DNA from: SPGG2 sp964194625
GTDB lineage: Bacteria; Pseudomonadota; Gammaproteobacteria; Acidiferrobacterales; SPGG2
DNA: 64,000 bases
Assembly: GCA_964194625.1 (NCBI GenBank)
Contig: CAXMNC010000230.1
Location: 5,312 to 69,311 of the forward strand
Direction of reading: 5' to 3'
Positions 24,481 through 33,636 of the stretch are shown piece after piece (the first letter of the stretch is position 1; each line of letters begins with the position of its first letter). The translations under genes were made by a program, and so were the position numbers. Below the pieces are notes generated by a model, which searched no databases, was not told where the DNA came from, and saw only the letters and a program-made list of their open reading frames with translations.

Positions 24481-25500
24481 TTAGGTGTGCAGTTCGATGA
24501 TATCACCATCGGCGACGGGATGGTCATGCCCCACCTGGCGTCCCTCGACCTCGTGGCCTCGCCAAAGCCGAGCGTACTTTAAGGTCTCCCCGAGGTCCCG
24601 GTGTACCATCACCGCCACATCGTGCACCGTCTGTCCGCGGCGAACGGTGAAAGGTCTGTCCTTGTCGGGTGGCCGTCCTGGTGGCTTGGTGTACACGCGC
24701 ACAATTCCAAGGTTACGGAAAAGCCACGGCGCTATTTGGTCGAGCCCCTCACCGGTAGTCGCTGAGACCGCGATTGCGGGATACCGCAGATCGGCGAGCT
24801 CCTCGAACACCTGAAGCTCTTCCTGCAACGCTGGAATTAGATCTGCCTTGGTCGCAATCAGTAATACAGGTAGATGGATGGCGAACGGATTGAGCTCCTC
24901 CTCATCGCCGTCATCCGACGGTGTTTGGTCCCACTTTTCAGTCATGGTTACACCTTTTGCCGCCAGAATTTCGTGGACGGCCATCACCTGATCCACGCAG
25001 GCGGGATCACCGAGCTCTACCACTAGTAGACACACGTCGGCCGGCTGCAGTGTGTTGGCAATCCACGGCACCGGATGCTCGGCGGCAACCGGGGGTAAAT
25101 CGATAAGCTGGAAGTAGATATCTTCGTAGGGCAGCATCCCCGGCTGCGGGAACTGTGTAGTGAAGGGGTAGGGACCGGCAGGCGCGTGCGATCCTGTAAG
25201 CTTCGCTTGCAGGGTGGACTTACCGGTGTTGGGCGGACCGATTAGTGCGACCTGGGCGGCACCCTCGGGCCGGATGACGGTTGGCGGTCCGCCGCGGGCG
25301 CCGCCTTTCTTCGGTCCCGCTAGTTCTTCCGTGAGTTGCTTGACGCGAGTCTTGATATCGGCCTGCAGGTGATCAGTACCCTTGTGCTTGGGAATTGTGC
25401 GCAACATCTCACGCAGGCATTCTAGGCGTTCTTTGGAATCGCGCGCCTGTCTGAAGGCCGCCTCAGCCGCTTTGTATTCCGGTGTCGTGTTGGTGGGCAT
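24481..25500 (-). CDS. OBG/DRG-like GTPase with C-terminal TGS domain
   Basis: A GTP-binding protein of about 339 residues. G1 is VALIGPPNTGKSTL, G3 is LIDLPP (instead of the usual DxPG) and G4 is ATKAD. The C-terminus carries a TGS domain (RRGQTVHDVAVMVHRDLGETLKYARLW, then DGDIIELHT). The N-terminal 70 residues are helical. DRG/Obg-type proteins act in ribosome-linked or stress signalling. The stop is followed closely by a HlyU gene. The start region (25500 or 25542) touches the end of the MotB-like gene, so it is transcribed as the third gene of the MotA-MotB-GTPase unit. Confidence 0.85.
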   Translation of the reverse strand: MPTNTTPEYKAAEAAFRQARDSKERLECLREMLRTIPKHKGTDHLQADIKTRVKQLTEELAGPKKGGARGGPPTVIRPEGAAQVALIGPPNTGKSTLQAKLTGSHAPAGPYPFTTQFPQPGMLPYEDIYFQLIDLPPVAAEHPVPWIANTLQPADVCLLVVELGDPACVDQVMAVHEILAAKGVTMTEKWDQTPSDDGDEEELNPFAIHLPVLLIATKADLIPALQEELQVFEELADLRYPAIAVSATTGEGLDQIAPWLFRNLGIVRVYTKPPGRPPDKDRPFTVRRGQTVHDVAVMVHRDLGETLKYARLWRGHEVEGRQVGHDHPVADGDIIELHT

Positions 25501-25542
25501 GGCGTCTGGTCGAGTGTCTTGATCGTCGCAACCACGACCCAA

Positions 25543-26769
25543 TCAAGGCTGAGTCAACTTGATCTCGATCCGGCGGTTACGCTTGTAAGCATCCTCGGAG
25601 ATCCGGTCATCGAGGGGACGGAACTCCCCAAATCCGGTGGCGGCCAGTCGCACCGGTGAGATACCCTGCGCGATCAGGTAGTTAACGACCGATAGGGCGC
25701 GTGCCGTGGACAACTCCCAGTTGGAAGGAAACCTCGCGGTCTGGATCGGGCGGCGGTCGGTGTGACCATCGACGCGCAAGATCCAATCAATGTCCGACGG
25801 GATCTTACTGGTGACGGTCTTGAGTGTTTCTGCCAATCGCGCGAGCTGGTGCCTGCCCGCTGGCATGAGGGTGGCTGAGGCGGTGGGGAACAACAGTTCT
25901 GACGGGAAAACGAAGCGATCGCCAACGATACGAATGTCTGGATGATCGCCTAGGGCTTCGCGCAATCGGCCAAAGAACTCCGAGCGATATCGATTGAGCT
26001 CCTGGACTTTGCGTGCTAGCGCGACATTAAGGCGCTGTCCGAGTTCAGCGATCTTTACTTTCTGTTCTTCGACTTTGCTTTCCTCAAGGGCGAGGGCGGC
26101 CGAGAGCCTGGCGAGCTGCTCACGCAGGGCGGCAATCTGTTGATTCAACAAGGCCACACGGGCGCGCGACTCTTCCTTCACTTCCGTGAGGTCTGCCTCT
26201 AGGGTCTTGCTACGATCGCGCGCGACGACGATTTCCTCGTCGCGTTGTTTTACGGTTTCTGCGAGTCCAGCAACCCGAGTCTCCAATTCAGTCCGCCGCT
26301 GGCGTAAGGTAGCGATGTTCTCCTGTAGGCTGGCAATCTCCTGAAGTTGTAGCTCGATCTTTTCCTTGTCGGTGGCGATGATCGTCGAGGCGTCCTCGAG
26401 TTTTGCTTCGAGTTGGGAAGCCTCGGCCTCGGCCACTTCCGCCCTTTGTGTGGTCACAGCAAGTTGGCTCGTCAACGAATCGCGTTCTGCAAGCGTGGCT
26501 TTGAGCCGACTCGAAAGCTCCGTGATCCTTTCACCAAGCTCAGCACTTTTCTCGCGTTCCAGTGACAATGTGTTTGCGAGCTCGTTGACCTGCAGTGATA
26601 ACTCGTCAAGCGCCCGTTCGCGTCCAATCAGTCTTTCGTTGAGAAAGAACTGGGCCAGCACGAAGATAAGTACCACAAAGATAAATACCAACAGCACCGA
26701 TGCAAGCGCATCGACAAAAGCGGGCCAAACATTTACGGTGTAGCGGCTGCGGCGTGTAAGCGCGAACAT
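25543..26769 (-). CDS. MotB/ZorB-like OmpA-domain stator protein with long coiled coil
   Basis: A 408-residue protein. A short cytosolic N-terminus precedes a single transmembrane helix (residues 18-42) with an Asp at its start (WPAFVDALASVLLVF), the expected proton-carrying position in MotB-type stators. A roughly 220-residue coiled coil with regular Leu/Glu/Lys heptads follows, and then an OmpA-like peptidoglycan-binding domain (residues 275-408; VDGHTDRRPI, NWELSTARALSVVNYL, ENRRIEIKL-type end). It pairs with the MotA-like gene 53 bp upstream. The architecture matches ZorB and related non-flagellar stators. Confidence 0.85.
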   Translation of the reverse strand: MFALTRRSRYTVNVWPAFVDALASVLLVFIFVVLIFVLAQFFLNERLIGRERALDELSLQVNELANTLSLEREKSAELGERITELSSRLKATLAERDSLTSQLAVTTQRAEVAEAEASQLEAKLEDASTIIATDKEKIELQLQEIASLQENIATLRQRRTELETRVAGLAETVKQRDEEIVVARDRSKTLEADLTEVKEESRARVALLNQQIAALREQLARLSAALALEESKVEEQKVKIAELGQRLNVALARKVQELNRYRSEFFGRLREALGDHPDIRIVGDRFVFPSELLFPTASATLMPAGRHQLARLAETLKTVTSKIPSDIDWILRVDGHTDRRPIQTARFPSNWELSTARALSVVNYLIAQGISPVRLAATGFGEFRPLDDRISEDAYKRNRRIEIKLTQP

Positions 26770-26822
26770 AGCGAGTATCTAAATGCTGCCCCTAATAACT
26801 AGTTAGGTAGATTCTCCATGGG

Positions 26823-27980
26823 CTAGTCCCCGGATTTTTTGCCGCGTGCAGGACGCGGCCTTTCGGCAATGCTACGCGCCAGCAGCCTAAATTCATCACG
26901 TAACTCACTCCCGAATTGACTGCGAGCGGCAGACACTTCTTCCAGTAAACGCTGTAGGCCAACGTCCATATTACGCAGGTGATCGCGCATTTCCTCGTTT
27001 CCAGATAGACTGTTGGCGACCTGGTTGGCCAGCTCCGCCGTTACCGGTTGCAAATCGGTCTGGTTTTTTGTGAGAGTCAAAATCAACTTCTGCTCCGAGC
27101 GCAGCTGATCGGTGAGTTCGGCTAGCTGTTCGCTTAACTTCGCGAGATTATTCTGCACCGCGCGTCGGTCTTCCTCACCACGAGCGACGCTGCGCTGTAA
27201 CTGATTAAGATTTTCCGCGGTCTGCTCGAGCAGGGCTTCGATATAGACTGGCAGTGGCTGACCACCTTCTGCCGTTAGCGCGCTACTTGGCAAGTGCGTG
27301 AGTTCCGACAGCCACTCTTCCAAATAGTTATAAAAGCGGTTCTGTGCGTGTCCTGCTTGCAGGTCAAGAACGCCTAACACTAGCGCGCCGCCCAGGCCAA
27401 ACAACGACGAGCTGAAGGCGGTACCCATCCCGGTTAGCGGACCTTGCAGGTCGCGCTTGAGTTCATCGAAAATCGCGCTGGGGTCACCAGTCCCGGCGGA
27501 AAGACCACCAATCACGTTACCCACGCCTGCGACGGTATCCAGCAGTCCCCAGAAAGTGCCGAGCAAACCGAGAAAAATCATTAAGCCGATCATATAGCGG
27601 GAAATATCACGGGACTCATCCAGGCGCAGACGGATGCCGTCCAGTAATGAACGCATGGCCATGGCGGATATTCGGAATTGTTCCTGATCGCGGCCGCTGA
27701 ACATCTTTGCCATCGATGCCAGCAGGCGGGGCGCCTCGTCTGACGGCGGCAGGGCGTCTACGTCCCGTACGTCGTCGATCCAAGCGGTCGCCGGCCCAAG
27801 AGTCAAGACCTGCAGAAAGTTCACGCCGACACCGATCACCAGCACCCCGAGTATCATGCCGTTGAAGATCTGGTTGGCGTCAAACGCCGTGCGCAGCGGA
27901 GGAAAAAGCAGGGCGCACACTACACCCACTGCACCGAGAAACAGTACCATCCATACCAACATGCGTTGGGAATCACTCAC
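26823..27980 (-). CDS. MotA/TolQ/ExbB-like proton channel protein with coiled-coil tail (ZorA-like)
   Basis: A 385-residue protein. Transmembrane helices are predicted near residues 7-27, 38-58, 145-165 (GLMIFLGLLGTFWGLLDTVAG) and 195-215 (GMGTAFSSSLFGLGGALVLG). The last two carry the MotA/TolQ channel signature. A cytosolic helical/coiled-coil tail of about 170 residues extends beyond the channel, as in ZorA, and ends in a basic segment. It is the first gene of the stator pair with the following OmpA-domain protein and the TGS GTPase. Flagellar genes are absent from the window. Confidence 0.85.
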   Translation of the reverse strand: MSDSQRMLVWMVLFLGAVGVVCALLFPPLRTAFDANQIFNGMILGVLVIGVGVNFLQVLTLGPATAWIDDVRDVDALPPSDEAPRLLASMAKMFSGRDQEQFRISAMAMRSLLDGIRLRLDESRDISRYMIGLMIFLGLLGTFWGLLDTVAGVGNVIGGLSAGTGDPSAIFDELKRDLQGPLTGMGTAFSSSLFGLGGALVLGVLDLQAGHAQNRFYNYLEEWLSELTHLPSSALTAEGGQPLPVYIEALLEQTAENLNQLQRSVARGEEDRRAVQNNLAKLSEQLAELTDQLRSEQKLILTLTKNQTDLQPVTAELANQVANSLSGNEEMRDHLRNMDVGLQRLLEEVSAARSQFGSELRDEFRLLARSIAERPRPARGKKSGD

Positions 27981-28162
27981 GGCTGTTATGCTATGCGTAT
28001 AGTGGCGGTCCTAGTAACGTCACGTTACCACACGATCACCTTGCCTGTTGACTCGGACAACCCTGCCCCGGAAATTACAATAATATCGCCGCACACCAGG
28101 CATTGACACAGGAGCCTTGCAACTGACTTTACTCAGATCTCGTCTAACGCCAATATTCGCTT

Positions 28163-28861
28163 ATGAGCACTGTCACTGACAACCGGATGGGCGCCGTACC
28201 CAAACGCCGATTCGGGTGGCTGCATATCACACTGTTTTTGTTGGCTACCGTCGTACTAACAACGATCGCGACCGTTTGGATCGTAAAGACCTCTATCTTT
28301 CCCTCGGAGTTCAAGCCCGTGAAATTGAGTGCTAAGGAGGAACAGATCCTTAGCGTCAAACTCGAAAGGCTAGGGGCACTTGGAACCGATAGACGCTATG
28401 GGCGCAAGAGCTCGGCGGAAACTACCGGTGACGCGCTGACGCCGGAACGTTATACCGAAGAAGGCGCTAGCCGCGACATTGCCCTGAGGGAACGAGAACT
28501 CAACGCGTTGTTGGCCAAGAACACCGATCTTGCCAGCAAACTCGCGATCGATTTAGCTGACGATCTGATTAGCGCGAAGCTCCTCGTGCCGATCGACGAG
28601 GACTTCCCGTTTGTGGGTGGTCAGACCTTGAAAGTTAGGGCCGGGGTCGAGATAGCCTATTCCAACGGTAGGCCGATTGTGGTCCTAAAGGGTGTGAGTG
28701 TCATGGGTGTTCCGCTCCCCAATGCTTGGATGGGCGGGATCAAAAACATCGATCTCGTGAAGGAGTTCGGTGGGCATAACGGGTTTTGGAAGGCGTTTGC
28801 CGATGGCGTGGAAGATATCCGCGTGGAAGAAGGACAACTGAGAATCAAGTTGAAGCAATAA
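28163..28861 (+). CDS. Conserved single-pass membrane protein (often labelled 'arginine N-succinyltransferase')
   Basis: A 232-residue protein with one N-terminal transmembrane helix (ITLFLLATVVLTTIATVWIV) and a periplasmic domain. The conserved core is RERELNALLAKNTDLASKLAI, trimmed here as ELNALLAKN, followed by LAIDLADDLISAKLLVP and KGVSVMGVPLPNAWMGG. Databases often call this family arginine N-succinyltransferase, but no acetyltransferase motif is visible and the membrane topology argues against it. It is divergent from the MotA-like gene across 182 bp and may belong to the same envelope function; that link is inference. Confidence 0.65.
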   Translation: MSTVTDNRMGAVPKRRFGWLHITLFLLATVVLTTIATVWIVKTSIFPSEFKPVKLSAKEEQILSVKLERLGALGTDRRYGRKSSAETTGDALTPERYTEEGASRDIALRERELNALLAKNTDLASKLAIDLADDLISAKLLVPIDEDFPFVGGQTLKVRAGVEIAYSNGRPIVVLKGVSVMGVPLPNAWMGGIKNIDLVKEFGGHNGFWKAFADGVEDIRVEEGQLRIKLKQ

Positions 28862-28916
28862 ATGGGCAAGGAAGATTTCAGTCAAGAAAGGCGCTTGTAC
28901 CTGACCTGGTGACACC

Positions 28917-29354
28917 ATGACATCGGCTAGAGAACGGGCCAAGGCGTTAGCCGAAGAGATGAGCAAGGTCATGAAGGTGGCCAAGGCGGCCGAGGCGCGA
29001 GCCAAGGAGCTGAGCCAAGAGGTTCTGCAAGCCTTGGCCGAGGCCAAGGCAGAGGCCGAAGCGGCTCGCACCGTTGTGCAATACCCGTCCGGTCGCTATG
29101 AATGTAAACGCTGTGGTCAGGTCGCGTTGTTTACAGAGCCATGTCAGGAATTGCCGGCCTGTGGTAACTGTGGCAGTGTCGAATACGATGGCGCTAAACC
29201 CAAGGTAACGAAGATCAAACCCCCGCCCCCCAAGAAATTCGCGGCCGGCATTTACGAGTGTAGCGATTGTGGCGCACGTATGGTTGTGGCCGAGGAAACG
29301 GACGTGTTGTCTGCCTGCGATATATGCGGCGCCGGCAAGCTCAAGGCCGTGTAA
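28917..29354 (+). CDS. Double zinc-ribbon protein with N-terminal coiled coil
   Basis: A 145-residue protein. Residues 1-50 form an Ala/Glu/Lys-rich coiled coil. Two zinc ribbons follow: YECKRCGQVA with a CGNCG partner, and YECSDCGARM with an ACDICGAG partner (two CxxC pairs each). A Pro/Lys linker separates them. Such ribbons bind nucleic acid or stabilise complexes; the exact role is unknown. It starts 55 bp after the membrane-protein gene and lies just before the ABC-F gene on the same strand. Confidence 0.75.
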   Translation: MTSARERAKALAEEMSKVMKVAKAAEARAKELSQEVLQALAEAKAEAEAARTVVQYPSGRYECKRCGQVALFTEPCQELPACGNCGSVEYDGAKPKVTKIKPPPPKKFAAGIYECSDCGARMVVAEETDVLSACDICGAGKLKAV

Positions 29355-29380
29355 AAAATCTCATTGTTATGCGTCTGCAG

Positions 29381-31282
29381 ATGACGATATTGACTCTCAA
29401 TAACGTATCGCTGGCGTATGGCCATGTGCCGTTGTTGGCGCAGGTAGATTTCCAGATCTCGTCGGGTGAGCGGGCTTGCCTGGTGGGTCGCAACGGAACG
29501 GGAAAGTCCACATTGTTTCGTGTCATTAGTGAAGCTGCGCAGCCGGACGATGGAGAAATCTGGCGAAAAGACACCTTGCGAATCTCGCATCTAGAGCAGG
29601 AAGTTCCGGTAGATACGCCCAATACTATCTATGAAGTCGTGGCGGCAGGATTGGGTGAATTGGGTCAGCTACTTACTGAGTATCACAATGCCGTACAACA
29701 TGTGGCCGAACCCAATTCGGTTTCCCTCCATCGTGTATCTACCTTGCAGCATCGTATCGATGCCCTCGATGCTTGGAACATTAGACAAAAAGTCGAGACA
29801 GCATTGAGTCGTTTATCGTTACCAGCAGATAAGCGCATGGCTGATTGCTCTGGCGGTGTACGGCGACAGGTGATGCTCGCACAAGCCTTGGTCAGTAACC
29901 CTGATCTGTTGTTGCTGGATGAGCCGACCAACCATATGGACATCGCCGCCATCACTTGGTTGGAGGAATTTCTATTGTCTTTCCGCGGAGCGCTGATGTT
30001 TGTCACCCATGACCGTACGCTGTTGGAGCATCTGGCAACTCGCATTGTCGAGCTCGATCGAGGGAAGCTGAAATCCTTCCCGGGAGACTATCAGTATTAC
30101 CTGCGAAAAAAAGACGAACTATTGGAGGCTGAAGCAAAGGCCAACGCCAAGCGCGACAAAAAGTTGGCACAAGAAGAGATCTGGATACGCCAAGGCATCA
30201 AAGCAAGGCGTACCCGTAATGAAGGTAGGGTCAGAGCCCTGCAAGCAATGCGAAAGGCGCGCCGCCTACGGATGGAGACACAAGGTAGGGCTAACCTTGC
30301 GGTAGACCGCGGCGATCTATCCGGCAAGCTGGTGGTCGATATGCGGCAGGTTGGTTTTAGTTATGGCGATCATTGCATCATTCGAGACTTATCGACACGC
30401 ATTATGCGTGGCGATAGGGTTGGAATCATCGGTCCGAACGGTTCTGGTAAAACGACGTTACTCAAGTTAATGCTAGGAGAAACAAAGCCAGATGACGGCG
30501 AGATCGTTATGGGTACGCGCTTACGCATAGGATATTTCGATCAGCAACGGACACAGCTGATGCCAGCAAAGACGGTGCGGGAGAATATAAGTGAAGGCGG
30601 CGATTACGTCACGGTTAGAGGCCGTTCGCGCCATATCATCGGTTACCTGAGAGATTTTTTATTTCCCCATGAGCGCATTGATTCACCAGTGAAGAGCTTG
30701 TCGGGCGGTGAACGAAACCGCTTGCTGTTGGCCAAGATGTTTACGCGGCCTACCAATATGATGGTCCTAGATGAACCAACCAATGACCTTGACGTAGATA
30801 CCCTGGAATTACTCGAAGATTTATTGGCCGACTACGATGGTACCCTAGTGCTGATCAGTCATGATCGGACGTTTCTCGACAATGTAGTAACCAGTACGTT
30901 GGCGTTTCGTGGGGATGGTTTGGTAGAGGAATATGTGGGGGGCTATGCGGACTGGATCAAGCAAAGGAAACCTCACGTCGCCAAGCGCACAGTAATCAAG
31001 GAGAGAGCAGACAGCGCAACCAAGCAAGAGCGCAATCAAAACAAGCGTTCCATCCAAAGGCAAAAACTAAGCTACAAGGAAGAACAAGAGTTAGCGGCGA
31101 TTCCGGAGCGCATCGAAGAACTGGAGCATGAACAACAAAGCCTCGAGCGCCGAGTCAGCCGTCGGGAATTTTATCAGCAGGATAAAGCGACAATCACTGC
31201 GACACTGAACCGCCTTAACCAGATCCGCGAAGAGTTAGAACATGCTTACGGACGCTGGGGATATCTGGAAGGAATGGACTAG
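29381..31282 (+). CDS. uup: ABC-F family ATPase (Uup-like)
   Basis: A protein of about 633 residues with two ABC ATPase domains and no transmembrane segments. Walker A motifs are VGRNGTGKST and GPNGSGKTT; Walker B LLLDEPTNHMD and MVLDEPTNDLD; signatures CSGGVRRQ and LSGGERNR. The first signature is degenerate (CSGGVR for the usual LSGG). A charged C-terminal coiled coil (residues 530-633) is the Uup hallmark, which binds DNA or ribosomes in studied members. The start is at 29381 or 29369; ribosome sites are weak. It probably acts on the ribosome in translation quality control. Confidence 0.9.
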   Translation: MTILTLNNVSLAYGHVPLLAQVDFQISSGERACLVGRNGTGKSTLFRVISEAAQPDDGEIWRKDTLRISHLEQEVPVDTPNTIYEVVAAGLGELGQLLTEYHNAVQHVAEPNSVSLHRVSTLQHRIDALDAWNIRQKVETALSRLSLPADKRMADCSGGVRRQVMLAQALVSNPDLLLLDEPTNHMDIAAITWLEEFLLSFRGALMFVTHDRTLLEHLATRIVELDRGKLKSFPGDYQYYLRKKDELLEAEAKANAKRDKKLAQEEIWIRQGIKARRTRNEGRVRALQAMRKARRLRMETQGRANLAVDRGDLSGKLVVDMRQVGFSYGDHCIIRDLSTRIMRGDRVGIIGPNGSGKTTLLKLMLGETKPDDGEIVMGTRLRIGYFDQQRTQLMPAKTVRENISEGGDYVTVRGRSRHIIGYLRDFLFPHERIDSPVKSLSGGERNRLLLAKMFTRPTNMMVLDEPTNDLDVDTLELLEDLLADYDGTLVLISHDRTFLDNVVTSTLAFRGDGLVEEYVGGYADWIKQRKPHVAKRTVIKERADSATKQERNQNKRSIQRQKLSYKEEQELAAIPERIEELEHEQQSLERRVSRREFYQQDKATITATLNRLNQIREELEHAYGRWGYLEGMD

Positions 31283-31294
31283 GATTCGGTTGAT

Positions 31295-32176
31295 TCAATT
31301 CATGCTAGCGGCGGGGTTGCCGTAAATAAATGTCGCCACATCCTCTAAGACCGGCGCACGAGAACGCAATGGTATAGACAGTGCCCCGACAATACCGATG
31401 TGGCCTAGCCGCGGATAGAAGATCGTCTTAACCTTTCCTTGTTTACTACGTACCGCGGCGGCTAGGTTGTCTATATTGCGGATCTTTACCGTCTTATCCT
31501 TATTGCCATACATCAATAGTAGCCGGGGCTCATCGCCGTCCACGAAATTGATAGGTTGTGACGCAGGATATTGTGGCGGCGGCCCGAAAATCTGTTTGTC
31601 GCGTTCACTAAAGTAGGGCAACCAATCATAGGGGCCAGCGAGGCCAATCATTCCTTTCAACCAATACTTGTTGTCGCCCACGGATCGCAGATAGCGCTCA
31701 TCGAGGGCGAGTAAGGCGGCGATGTGTGCCCCGGCCGAATGTCCCATGATATATACATCGTTTGGGTCTCCACCGAACCGCTGTTTATTGTTGTAAACGC
31801 ACTTGAGTGCAAGCGCGCTATCTTCAACAAATGTCGGAAACTTCACGTCGGGAAAGAGTCGGTAGTTTGGGATGACACCAACAAAGCCCTTTGATATCAG
31901 GGCTTCGCCAACGAACAGATATTGGCCCTTAGAGCCTTGCATCCAGGCCCCGCCGTGAAGAAAGACAACTACCGGACGAACTGTAGTGGAGTCACCGGCG
32001 TGATAGAGATCTAACTGCTGGCGTTCTTCGCTCCCGTAGTCGATATCGTAAACGACGATGGGTTTTTGCATTCGCGCAAGCGTGTTGACAACCGTTAGTC
32101 CGAGCGATTGGCAACCCACGAGAAGCACGAGTGAAGCCAACAAGCTGATAATGTTGCGTTTAGCTGAGTTGTTCAT
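31295..32176 (-). CDS. Alpha/beta hydrolase lipoprotein (carboxylesterase type)
   Basis: A 293-residue lipoprotein with a lipobox (LASLVLLVGC) at residues 13-22. The oxyanion motif FLHGGAWMQG and nucleophile motif IMGHSAGAHIA place it in the hormone-sensitive-lipase/carboxylesterase group. The acid and histidine are likely in YGNKDKTVK and the GHIGIVG region. It is probably an outer- or inner-membrane-anchored periplasmic esterase; the substrate is unknown. It converges with the ABC-F gene across 12 bp. Confidence 0.82.
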   Translation of the reverse strand: MNNSAKRNIISLLASLVLLVGCQSLGLTVVNTLARMQKPIVVYDIDYGSEERQQLDLYHAGDSTTVRPVVVFLHGGAWMQGSKGQYLFVGEALISKGFVGVIPNYRLFPDVKFPTFVEDSALALKCVYNNKQRFGGDPNDVYIMGHSAGAHIAALLALDERYLRSVGDNKYWLKGMIGLAGPYDWLPYFSERDKQIFGPPPQYPASQPINFVDGDEPRLLLMYGNKDKTVKIRNIDNLAAAVRSKQGKVKTIFYPRLGHIGIVGALSIPLRSRAPVLEDVATFIYGNPAASMN

Positions 32177-32342
32177 CTGTCAGCTGCGCCCATTGTACCG
32201 GCGTCAGCCGGCCCACGAAGATAAACTTACCGTTCCCTTGAGGCGGAAGGCGATTCCCTCGCCCTCATCGGGGTATAATTGCTAAATGTTATGAACAGTG
32301 TTTTCTAATAACTATGCCAACCAACCATAGGAGGTAGACATC

Positions 32343-32637
32343 ATGGCGACATACATCAGTCTCATTAGCTTCACCGACCAGGGTATTCGCAATATTAAAC
32401 AATCACCCGAACGGGCGCAGGCATTCCGGGATATGGTCGAAAAGGCGGGCGCAACCGTGAAGGCAATTTATTTGGACACTCGGCAACTACGACATTGTCG
32501 CGATTACCGATGTACCAGATGATGCAACGGCGATGACTTTGCTGTTGACCACAGGCAGTATTGGCAATATCCGTACGCAAACGCTCAAGGGATTTTCTGC
32601 AGAAGAGATGGCGCCAATCCTGGCAAAGCTGCCGTGA
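32343..32637 (+). pseudogene. GYD-domain protein gene, single-base frameshift
   Basis: The first 43 codons (MATYISLISFTDQGIRNIK...VKAIY) match the GYD family of about 98 residues. The frame then runs into a stop, while the remainder is intact in another frame as WTLGNYDIVAITDVPDD ... FSAEEMAPILAKLP. The expected TATTGGACA reads TATTTGGACA near 32470, one extra T, and the total length of 295 bp equals 98 codons plus one base. The ribosome site AGGAGG is intact, so the break is recent or a sequencing error. GYD proteins are small dimeric ferredoxin-like folds of unknown role. Confidence 0.85.
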
Positions 32638-32792
32638 TGCAAGAAACCGCGTGAAACAGAACCAATGGCGGTCCGCCGGTGATTCGAGCGGGCCGCCATT
32701 GTTCGCCGGGATGTGCGGATATGGTAAATCCGATGCTGGGCGGCATCTTTGATAGTATACTCATTTTTTAAAATTCAGCGCCGAACTAAAAA

Positions 32793-33611
32793 ATGACAAT
32801 CGCAACCTCGGCGACAGCCGGCACATTCCGATTGTTGTGTGAAGACGAACCCAGTGCAGTCGTTATCGAGCGACCGGAAAGCACGTCGCCATACTTGTTC
32901 GTATGCGATCATGCGGGTAATCAAATACCACGTCGGCTCGATACCCTGGGCGTGCAGGACAAGGACCTTGTGCGTCATATTGCTTGGGATGTAGGTGCAC
33001 GTGGACTGGCGGAAGAATTTGCCCGTCGTTTCGATGCTACGCTGGTGAAGCAGGTGTACTCAAGGCTGGTGATCGACTGTAATCGACCGCTCGATGCCGA
33101 AACTTCGATCGCCAAAATAAGCGAAGGCACCGTCGTTCCCGCTAACCAAGATCCTTCTCGCGAAGAGGTCGAAGCACGTCAGCGCGAAGTCTTTCAACCT
33201 TATCACAACACAATCGCTTCTATTATCGACAAGCGGTTGACAAACAAGCAGCCCACTATCTTACTGGCGATTCATAGTTTTACGCCGGTATACCACGGCG
33301 AATCCCGATCCTGGCATATCGGCCTTCTGTACAATCGCGACGCGCGCTTAGCGAAGCTGTTCCGCGAATTGCTGGCAGAGGATGAAACACTCTGTGTGGG
33401 AGATAACCAACCTTACTCAGTGGATGATTTCAGTGACTACACGCTTCCTGTCCATGGGGAGCAGCGTGGAATTCCGTACCTATTGTTTGAAGTGCGGCAT
33501 GACATGATAGAGACCGAAGAGAATCAGTATCGTTGGGCGCATCGACTGGCCCATACACTAGAGCGTGCACTTGAGCAGTCGCCGGAGCTTGCCGCACATA
33601 CGCCTGGTTGA
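32793..33611 (+). CDS. N-formylglutamate amidohydrolase family protein
   Basis: A 272-residue member of the N-formylglutamate amidohydrolase/HutG family. Diagnostic blocks are VCDHAGNQIPRRL, HIAWDVGARGLAEEF, SRLVIDCNRPL and LLAIHSFTPVYHG, whose His/Asp residues form the metal site. HutG hydrolyses formylglutamate at the end of histidine degradation, but no other hut genes are nearby, so the physiological substrate could be another N-acyl amino acid. The ribosome site is weak. Confidence 0.85.
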   Translation: MTIATSATAGTFRLLCEDEPSAVVIERPESTSPYLFVCDHAGNQIPRRLDTLGVQDKDLVRHIAWDVGARGLAEEFARRFDATLVKQVYSRLVIDCNRPLDAETSIAKISEGTVVPANQDPSREEVEARQREVFQPYHNTIASIIDKRLTNKQPTILLAIHSFTPVYHGESRSWHIGLLYNRDARLAKLFRELLAEDETLCVGDNQPYSVDDFSDYTLPVHGEQRGIPYLLFEVRHDMIETEENQYRWAHRLAHTLERALEQSPELAAHTPG

Positions 33612-33636
33612 CTGGTCACCGAAACTGGTTGTTAAC

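Noticed and set aside
24481..28861. Complete Zorya anti-phage system.
   Set aside because: ZorA/B-like channel genes are present but no ZorC/D/E helicase or nuclease gene accompanies them.
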